From Deinococcus roseus (lineage in GTDB: Bacteria > Deinococcota > Deinococci > Deinococcales > Deinococcaceae), in the NCBI RefSeq assembly GCF_014646895.1, contig NZ_BMOD01000022.1, forward strand, positions 21,697-85,696: a stretch of DNA of 64,000 nt. The letters are read 5' to 3'. Positions 59,082 through 64,000 of the stretch are shown in pieces. The position numbers were made by a program, and so were the translations under genes. Under the pieces are notes generated by a model that saw nothing but the letters and a program-made list of their open reading frames with translations, did not search any database and was not told the DNA's origin. Position 1 is the stretch's first letter. Each line of letters opens with the position of its first letter.

Positions 59082-60026
59082 ATGAGACGATCTTTCATGG
59101 GGCCTTCTTTGGTGGGACCAGTGCTGTTGATTTCACTGGCGGTTTCTTCCTGCGCACCCAGAGCCACTGGACTTTTGCCCTCACCGAGAATTGCGGGTCT
59201 GCAAGAAAGCCACACAGTGCTTCTGAACGACCAGCCTGTGTATTACGAGGTGGGCGGTGAAGGTGCACCCCTGGTGTTCATCCATGGCATTGGAGGAGGG
59301 AATTCGGGTTACCAGTGGGTCAAAAATGCTGCTGCGTTCACCAGAAACCACCGGGTGTATGTGCTGGATTTGCCTGGCTTTGGGCGCAGCATCCCCAGAC
59401 CTCAGAATTACACGGCAGACCTTTACGTCAAAACACTAACGGCTTTTCTGAAAGAGGTGGTGCAGCAGGAGGCTGATGTGGTCGCTTCCAGTCTGGGTGC
59501 TGCCTACAGCATCAAAATCGCCCACAATGATCCTGAACTGGTGCAATCCCTGACACTGGTGTCTCCCACAGGCATTGAGAAACTGGTGAATCCACCCAAC
59601 GCAGATTTCTACAATTCACTGGTGGGCTCCCCACTGGGTGATGTCATTGCAGGTTTTCTGCGGGGCCGGTTCAGTGTCAGTTTCTTTTTGAAGCAGCAGG
59701 TGTATCTGGACCAGTCTCTGGTCACCACGGAACTGAAGAAGATCTACCAGAACAACCTGAAAGATCCCAACGCTGCTTATCCAGTGTTTTCTTTCATCTC
59801 GGATTATTCCAGCCTGAACATTGCAAAAGAGTGGGCGGCCCTGAAGCAACCTGCAATGATGGTGTGGGGTTCAGATGATGTGAACACACCCGTGTCTGGA
59901 GCACAGAAATTTCTGGACCTGAGGCCAGAGGTGAAGTTGCAGGTGCTCACTGCCCGTGCCATTCCCAACGATGAGCGGTCCGCAGAATTCAATGGGTTGC
60001 TTCAGGGTTTTTTGCAAGGACCCTGA
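59082..60026 (+). CDS. Lipoprotein alpha/beta-hydrolase paralogue 2, catalytic His missing
   Basis: The 314 residues have a lipoprotein signal (LLISLAVSSCAPRATG, lipidated Cys near residue 24) in place of paralogue 1's transmembrane anchor. The hydrolase domain is otherwise very similar, sharing VFIHGIGGGNSGYQW and VYVLDLPGFGRS. The nucleophile region is VVASSLGAAYSIKIA. The His position again reads RAIPNDERSAEFN, so both copies share the same loss. Both sit outside the cytoplasm. Confidence 0.85.
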   Translation: MRRSFMGPSLVGPVLLISLAVSSCAPRATGLLPSPRIAGLQESHTVLLNDQPVYYEVGGEGAPLVFIHGIGGGNSGYQWVKNAAAFTRNHRVYVLDLPGFGRSIPRPQNYTADLYVKTLTAFLKEVVQQEADVVASSLGAAYSIKIAHNDPELVQSLTLVSPTGIEKLVNPPNADFYNSLVGSPLGDVIAGFLRGRFSVSFFLKQQVYLDQSLVTTELKKIYQNNLKDPNAAYPVFSFISDYSSLNIAKEWAALKQPAMMVWGSDDVNTPVSGAQKFLDLRPEVKLQVLTARAIPNDERSAEFNGLLQGFLQGP

Positions 60027-60111
60027 AAGCTGGTTTTGGAGGCTTGGTGTTGGAGTGCTGAACTGAAACTGTAGACGGGTGGCCTGGAAACCCAGCATTA
60101 GGGTCAATGTC

Positions 60112-60162
60112 TTGACTCGGTATAATTATGTCTATGGCAAAATATCATATTTGTGTTATACT
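60112..60162 (+). promoter_or_regulatory. AT-rich promoter of the candidate small RNA
   Basis: A TATACT -10 box (60157-60162) stands 4 bases before the closing stem of the structured RNA. TTGACT (60112-60117) and TATAAT (60121-60126) lie further upstream in a strongly AT-rich stretch, but not at standard spacing to it. The -35 for TATACT is poor. Confidence 0.45.
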
Positions 60163-60165
60163 AAT

Positions 60166-60351
60166 AACGGCGCACGAGAACACCCACGGCTCCATTGGTG
60201 GGCAGGGTTCAGAATGTTCTGCTCGTGTTCGCAACCCATCGACTCTGTGCCCCACCTTGGCAGTGGGTAGGGTAGCTTCTACCGCCGTTGTCTTTCCCAA
60301 AACAGAGCCATTTCAGAGAGAAGTCCCCGGCTGGGGGCTTCTCTCTTTTTT
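60166..60351 (+). ncRNA. Candidate structured small RNA, about 186 nt
   Basis: AACGGCG (60166-60172) pairs with CGCCGTT (60283-60289), closing a domain of about 124 nt. Inside are CCCAC-loop-GTGGG (60183-60202), GGGTT/AACCC (60205-60209 with 60233-60237) around CAGA-ATGT-TCTG, and CCCAC-CTTGGCA-GTGGG (60251-60267). The RNA ends in a strong intrinsic terminator. There is no convincing ORF. Size and a single long domain recall 6S RNA, but I cannot confirm any family; it could also be a leader of the gene at 60409. Confidence 0.5.
60315..60351 (+). terminator. Intrinsic terminator of the candidate small RNA
   Basis: AGAGAGAAGTCCCC, loop GGCT and GGGGGCTTCTCTCT form 14 bp (one G-U) followed by six T residues. 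This is the strongest terminator in the window, and it is not preceded by any protein gene nearby. Confidence 0.9.
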
Positions 60352-60408
60352 CGGGTGTCTTTTTTCGGGTGTCTTGTATTTTGGATGCAATTCCTTTCAT
60401 GATGGAGC

Positions 60409-60834
60409 ATGTTGAAACCCACCCTGGTTGTTGCACTTCTGGTTGGAACCCTTGCTCAGGCTGCAGGCATCACCAATGCCACCATCTCCAAAGAACTGGT
60501 CAAAGCAGGAAAACTCAAAACCCAGAGCAACCCTTTCTGTCAGGCCCTCAGCAAAACCAATTCTGAAAAAGTCACCGCTTATGTGGCACCTCAGGCGTTC
60601 AAGGAATTCCAGGGTGCCCTGCTCAAATTCAGCCTGGAAAAAGCAGATGCCAGCGCTGGAGGAAAAGCCAAAAAGAACCCTTTGCTCAAACGCCACAACG
60701 AATGGGTGGATGAAGGAGATGGTTCTTACTCCATGATGTTCTCGGCTTTTGGCAGCAAAACCTTTGATCCCTCACTGGTGGTCTACATCAAAGCTGCAGG
60801 CAAAAACACCCACGTTTGCACCCTGATCCGCTGA
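60409..60834 (+). CDS. Secreted protein of unknown function, 141 residues
   Basis: A signal peptide (LKPTLVVALLVGTLAQAAG) precedes a Lys-rich mature domain with two Cys (NPFCQAL near residue 44 and HVCTLIR at the end), possibly a disulfide. The sequence DGSYSMMFSAFGSKTFD lies near the C-terminus. No domain is recognised. GGAG lies close to the ATG. It follows the small-RNA terminator by 57 bases, so it has its own promoter or depends on read-through. Confidence 0.68.
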   Translation: MLKPTLVVALLVGTLAQAAGITNATISKELVKAGKLKTQSNPFCQALSKTNSEKVTAYVAPQAFKEFQGALLKFSLEKADASAGGKAKKNPLLKRHNEWVDEGDGSYSMMFSAFGSKTFDPSLVVYIKAAGKNTHVCTLIR

Positions 60835-60868
60835 GGTCTGGTTTGCTGCTGGTTTTCAAAAAACAAGA

Positions 60869-60895
60869 AAAAGGACTCCTGTTTGGAGTCCTTTT
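60869..60895. terminator. Bidirectional terminator
   Basis: AAAAGGACTCC-TGTTT-GGAGTCCTTTT, an 11-bp perfect stem with T-tracts on both strands, between convergent genes. Confidence 0.85.
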
Positions 60896-60912
60896 CGCAT
60901 GATGGGATCAAA

Positions 60913-61623
60913 TCAGAGGGTTAAACTTTCACCGGGCTGCAGGGCCAGAATCTGCAAACCCTCAATCCCTCTGGTCAGCTCAGAAAGCTGCTCAGGGGTT
61001 CCGGTCAGGGTGGGCATGGTCCCGTAATGAAAAGGCACCACCTGAGAGACCTGCAACAGACGGATGGCATGCGAAGCCTCCAGGGGTCCCATGGTGAAGC
61101 GGTCTCCAATGGGCAGCAGGGCCAGGGTGGGCTGGTAAATCTCTGCAATCAGACGCATGTCTCCAAAAATGCAGGTGTCACCAGCCACATAAATGCGACT
61201 GTCTCCCAGGTTCAGTACGTACCCCACGCCCTCATGCAGCCACTCTGCCCCGTTCTCGGTGTTGATCTGGGCATGGTGAAAAGCCTGGGTCATGGTGATT
61301 TTCACGTCCATCAATTCAATGGTTCCCCCCTTGTTCATTCCCTCAAACAGGCCCGGTTGAATGCCCTGCTCGATCAGAAACCAGCGGATGGGGTTGGGAA
61401 CCACAAAACGGGTGCCCATCCGGGCAGCCTGATAAATCACCTCCAGGTCCATGTGGTCGCCATGTCCATGGGTGATCAGGATCAGGTCTGCTCCAGCAAA
61501 AGTTTTGAAGGGCTCGGGACAGGCAGGATTGTCTTTCAGCCAGGGATCAATCAGGATGGTTTTTCCCTGATCTGTCACCAGCTTGAAACTGGCATGGCCC
61601 ATAAAAGTCAGTTTGGCAGGCAT
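60913..61623 (-). CDS. UPF0173-family metal-dependent hydrolase (MBL fold)
   Basis: The 236 residues have a metallo-beta-lactamase fold typical of UPF0173: KLTFMGHASFKL at the start, the metal motif LITHGHGDHMD, VAGDTCIFGDMRL, and PFHYGTMPTLTGTP near the end. The biological substrate of this family is unknown. TATAAC ends 5 nt before the ATG, with no Shine-Dalgarno, so it is probably leaderless. Convergent with the secreted-protein gene. Confidence 0.9.
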   Translation of the reverse strand: MPAKLTFMGHASFKLVTDQGKTILIDPWLKDNPACPEPFKTFAGADLILITHGHGDHMDLEVIYQAARMGTRFVVPNPIRWFLIEQGIQPGLFEGMNKGGTIELMDVKITMTQAFHHAQINTENGAEWLHEGVGYVLNLGDSRIYVAGDTCIFGDMRLIAEIYQPTLALLPIGDRFTMGPLEASHAIRLLQVSQVVPFHYGTMPTLTGTPEQLSELTRGIEGLQILALQPGESLTL

Positions 61624-61663
61624 GCACTGTTATAACACTTTGCTGTACAGCTTCGGAGCAGCA

Positions 61664-61924
61664 TCAGGGCTGCACCGGGGTGGAAGGATCTGCCGCGTAA
61701 TCCTCACGGGCGGCTTCCAGGGCTTCTCGCACAATCACCCTGGCTTCTTCTTCCCCAAACAACGGAACCACCAGTTGTTCCATGTCACCCACCTTGCCCA
61801 GAATGCGGTCATCTGCAAATTCCGGGTCCATCTGTGGGTGTTTGGCCTGATGGTTTTTGAACCTCAATCGAACAATTTCGGTCAAAAGCTGACGAATGAT
61901 GTTGCGCATCTGCTGGTTTTGCAT
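61664..61924 (-). CDS. Hypothetical protein, 86 residues
   Basis: I recognise no family. It is helical and soluble (MRNIIRQLLTEIVRLRFKNH near the start; EEARVIVREALEAAREDY near the end), with a short Pro-rich tail. GAGGAG precedes the ATG at a good distance. It ends 40 bases before the UPF0173 start codon and may be co-transcribed with it. Confidence 0.6.
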   Translation of the reverse strand: MQNQQMRNIIRQLLTEIVRLRFKNHQAKHPQMDPEFADDRILGKVGDMEQLVVPLFGEEEARVIVREALEAAREDYAADPSTPVQP

Positions 61925-62091
61925 GATGGGGCTCCTCTCAAGAGGGTTTTCTTCAGGGTAGCCTGCTGAACTGAGAGGGACCAGAAGGATGGGTGAGGTT
62001 GATGGTCTGGCAGCATGGCCATCAGCAACATTTGAGGAGGATCTGAATGTTTCAGACCCTCCTGGCAGCAGGGCTCAGACCTTTTGCTGTG
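61925..62091. other. Short intergenic region, no feature seen
   Basis: There is no convincing ORF, terminator or repeat here beyond the leader of the minus-strand gene at 61924. A TGGCAGCATGGCCATCA stretch has weak symmetry only. Confidence 0.4.
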
Positions 62092-62250
62092 TTACAGCAG
62101 GTGATGGGTGGTTTTTGCTGGGAGCACTCCAGCAACCATGGTGGATTTGCTGAAGCTGGGACCAGAAGTTCCCTCCTGGGGAGGGGTTTTGGGTGCACAG
62201 CCAGCGAGCAACAGACCAGTGATGAAGCTTAAAGCAAGCCATTTTTGCAT
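62092..62250 (-). CDS. Small lipoprotein, 52 residues
   Basis: The ATG at 62250 is preceded by AAGGAG with a 6-nt gap. The product starts MQKWLALSFITGLLLAGC, a textbook lipoprotein signal with lipobox LLAGC (lipidated Cys at residue 18), followed by a 34-residue mature peptide rich in Pro, Thr and Ser (APKTPPQEG) ending at a TAA. I recognise no domain. The combination of ribosome-binding site, signal and lipobox makes it real despite its size. Confidence 0.75.
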   Translation of the reverse strand: MQKWLALSFITGLLLAGCAPKTPPQEGTSGPSFSKSTMVAGVLPAKTTHHLL

Positions 62251-62586
62251 GTTCGTCTCCTTGAAAAATGCATCTGGGCCGGATCAGGTTGTAGAGAAGG
62301 TGTATTCATGATAGTCCTTTCCAGGGATGTTTTTTGCAGCCGAATCACAGGGTTGTGACAAATGCAGGATTGCGAGCAACTGCAGTTTCCAGGTGAGATG
62401 CCTGAAGCAACATTGTCATTTTGCCCTCCAGGGTCTGGCGTTTGCCCTCCTTACCCTCTTGCTGTACGCTTATTCAGACACTGCTTCGGGTGACAGGAGG
62501 GACACTCCATCCCACAGAAGCAAGAGACAGGCAAACAGGTGCACACCAGAGCAGCTTTGACTGATCTATAAAGCAGGAGGAAAAGC
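62251..62586. other. Intergenic region between the small lipoprotein gene and ychF
   Basis: These 336 bases contain the divergent promoters of both genes. TTGACT (62558-62563) lies only about 20 bp before the ychF ribosome-binding site. A possible 77-codon plus-strand frame (62327-62560) has no ribosome-binding site and Cys/His-rich low-quality sequence, so I do not call it. No RNA gene or repeat was seen. Confidence 0.4.
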
Positions 62587-63684
62587 ATGGGTTTAGGAAT
62601 TGGAATTGTCGGACTGCCCAACGTGGGCAAGTCTACGCTGTTTAATGCCATCACCAGAGCAGGTGCACTGGCCGCAAACTACCCGTTTGCCACCATCGAC
62701 AAGAACGTCGGAATCGTGACGGTTCCCGATCCACGCCTCAAAGCCCTCTCGGACATTTTCACCAAAGGAGATCGGGTTCCGCCCATCATTCCCACTGCTG
62801 TGGAATTCGTGGACATTGCAGGTCTGGTCAAAGGGGCCCACAAGGGAGAAGGTCTGGGCAACCAGTTCCTGGCCAACATCCGTGAAGTGGATGCCATTGC
62901 CCACGTGGTGCGCTGCTTTGAAGACCCCAACGTGGTGCACGTTGCAGGTCAGGTCAACCCCATCGAGGACATCGACACCATCAACACCGAGCTGATCCTG
63001 GCAGACATGTACGGCCTGGAAAAGCGCATCGAGAACCTCAAGAAGAAAGCCAAGAGCAATGACCGCGACTCTGCAGAGTTGATGGCCCTGGCCCAGAGCA
63101 TCCTCAAAGTGCTGGAAGAAGGCAAACCTGCCCGTGCCGGTGAATATGAGATGCCTGTGCCCAAAGACTTTGGCCTGATGACCATCAAGCCTGTGATCTA
63201 TGTGGCCAATGTCTCCGAGGAATTCCTCACTGAAGACAACGACATGGTGAAAGCCGTCCGGGAATTCGCTGCAAAAGAAGGAGCCGAGGTCGTCAAGATC
63301 AGTGCCCAGATTGAAGCAGAACTCTCTGAGATGACCCCTGAAGAGTCCCAGGAGTTCCTGGCAGACCTCGGGGTAGAGGAGTCTGGTCTGGACCAGCTGG
63401 TCAAGGTGGGCTACAAAACCCTCGGCCTGATCACCTTCATCACCTCGGGTGAAAAAGAAGTGCGGGCCTGGACCATCCGTGAGGGCACCAAGGCCCCTGG
63501 TGCTGCAGGCCAGATCCACAGCGACCTGGAAAAAGGTTTCATCCGTTCCGAAGTCATCGAGTGGGACAAGATGGTGGAAGCTGGAAGCTGGGCCAATGCC
63601 AAATCCAAAGGCTGGGTCCGCACCGAAGGCAAAGATTACGTGGTCAAAGACGGCGACGTGCTCTACATCCTGTCGGGCATCTGA
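62587..63684 (+). CDS. ychF: Redox-regulated ATPase YchF (Obg family)
   Basis: YchF/OLA1 is an Obg-family P-loop protein that prefers ATP and binds ribosomes, with roles in oxidative-stress response. The 365 residues show G1 IVGLPNVGKSTLFNAIT, G3-like EFVDIAGLVKGAHKGEGLGNQFL, the altered G4 IYVANVSEE (in place of NKxD, explaining loss of GTP preference), a coiled-coil insert (residues 130-190) and the C-terminal TGS domain (GLITFITSGEKEVRAWTI). AGGAGG precedes the ATG. Confidence 0.97.
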   Translation: MGLGIGIVGLPNVGKSTLFNAITRAGALAANYPFATIDKNVGIVTVPDPRLKALSDIFTKGDRVPPIIPTAVEFVDIAGLVKGAHKGEGLGNQFLANIREVDAIAHVVRCFEDPNVVHVAGQVNPIEDIDTINTELILADMYGLEKRIENLKKKAKSNDRDSAELMALAQSILKVLEEGKPARAGEYEMPVPKDFGLMTIKPVIYVANVSEEFLTEDNDMVKAVREFAAKEGAEVVKISAQIEAELSEMTPEESQEFLADLGVEESGLDQLVKVGYKTLGLITFITSGEKEVRAWTIREGTKAPGAAGQIHSDLEKGFIRSEVIEWDKMVEAGSWANAKSKGWVRTEGKDYVVKDGDVLYILSGI

Positions 63685-63711
63685 TTCCATCTTCGTGATG
63701 TTCTTGTCCTG

Positions 63712-63734
63712 TCCCCCTGCAAAGGGGGATTTTG
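63712..63734 (+). terminator. Probable terminator of ychF
   Basis: TCCCCC-TGCAAA-GGGGGA is followed by TTTTG, 28 bases after the stop. The stem is only 6 bp but GC-rich. Confidence 0.6.
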
Positions 63735-63908
63735 CTTTGTTTCCTGGCAGGCCCGGCTGGTTTTGTGGCTTTTGTTTCCCTTGTTCTGTGCCCCTTCTCC
63801 CAAAAATCTGTATAGACAACTGGGGTTCTGATGGCTGGTTTTGATGGACGTTATTGCTGTCTGGAACGCTTCCAGGTAAGCAATGCAGTAGATGCCGTTC
63901 TGGAAGTG
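63735..63908. other. Intergenic region before the terminal promoter
   Basis: There is no gene or obvious repeat. The short imperfect palindrome TGGAACGCTTCCA (63860-63872) is the only notable structure, about 40 bp upstream of the strong promoter at 63909. Confidence 0.4.
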
Positions 63909-63937
63909 TTGACATAAATGCCTATTGGTAGTATTCT
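63909..63937 (+). promoter_or_regulatory. Strong promoter reading out of the window (possible rRNA/tRNA operon)
   Basis: TTGACA (63909-63914), a 17-bp spacer and TATTCT (63932-63937) match the sigma-70 consensus well. The sequence that follows (63945-64000) shows no ribosome-binding site or start codon, is purine-rich, and includes GTTGTTTGACAAC, an inverted repeat like those in stable-RNA leaders. An rRNA or tRNA operon may begin just beyond the window; this is an inference. Confidence 0.6.
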
Positions 63938-64000
63938 TTTCTTCGCCCGAGAGGAAGCGGAAACGCAGAAACGAAGGCGGAGTTGTTTGACAACCGAACG

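Noticed and set aside
60128..60415. 95-codon frame through the candidate small RNA
   Set aside because: It passes through the stem-loops and the strong terminator and has no conserved motif, so it is better explained as non-coding.
62327..62560. 77-codon frame upstream of ychF
   Set aside because: No ribosome-binding site, odd composition and position in a promoter region.
62593..63915. 440-codon minus-strand frame opposite ychF
   Set aside because: Antisense to ychF, with shadow-type composition.

Overview
The window looks like chromosomal DNA of a Deinococcus-group bacterium. The main reasons are a LysW-dependent alpha-aminoadipate (AAA) lysine pathway (hcs, hacA, hacB, lysW, lysX, lysY, lysZ, lysJ), which is typical of Deinococcus-Thermus and some archaea, and a run of leaderless promoters in which a TANNNT-type -10 box ends 5-7 nt before an ATG or GTG. 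Gene content is otherwise housekeeping plus many small secreted proteins and lipoproteins. I saw no phage, transposase, CRISPR array, tRNA or rRNA gene inside the window. The genus is an inference from these features, not from a database match.

Layout. 1-5.6 kb: end of an MscS channel gene, fabF, a cupin, ppk1 with Pho-box-like repeats, and a TPR protein. 5.8-11.5 kb (minus): glycogen phosphorylase, dxs and a lipoprotein. 11.7-16 kb (plus): rapZ, yvcK, a secreted DOMON-like protein and an EamA transporter. 16-22.5 kb: DUF4127, an APH-fold kinase, hypotheticals, an HTH_42 protein and lepA. 22.7-26.8 kb (minus): hydrolase-MerR-hydrolase, a MazG-like pair, a ComEC-like metallohydrolase and DUF3006. 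26.8-32.8 kb: DUF1572, a lipoprotein, lysJ, two GNATs, a secreted protein, lysZ and a small exported protein. 33-38 kb: DUF4419-MocR, a sirtuin with a membrane protein, and a LacI regulator. 38.1-47 kb (minus): a hypothetical protein and the main lysine operon. 47-64 kb: paired lipoproteins, galM, META/DUF4377, PIG-L, alpha-amylase, LURP-one, AlaX-type editing protein, a Cys/Met PLP enzyme, PPK2, two alpha/beta hydrolases, a likely small RNA, UPF0173, a 52-residue lipoprotein, ychF, and a strong promoter reading out of the window that may belong to an rRNA/tRNA operon.

The centrepiece is the operon read leftward from a TTGACA-17-TACATT promoter at 46973-47001. In order it encodes homocitrate synthase, a PhzF-fold protein without the usual catalytic Glu, homoaconitase large subunit, a 143-residue unknown, a 54-residue zinc ribbon, homoaconitase small subunit, a double zinc ribbon, LysW (C-terminus EDWGE), a second LysW-like protein (C-terminus EEDFGE), LysX, a 195-residue unknown and LysY. 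LysZ and LysJ are encoded about 7-9 kb away among unrelated genes. Four LysW-like or zinc-ribbon miniproteins in one lysine operon is unusual and is the best candidate for undescribed biology here. An intrinsic-terminator-like hairpin lies between the carrier genes and lysX and could set carrier excess over enzyme.

Other points of interest are a roughly 186-nt transcript candidate with its own promoter and terminator (60166-60351), a perfect 17-bp palindrome before fabF, two paralogous hydrolases that share loss of the catalytic His, and a dispersed GC-rich inverted-repeat family between genes.
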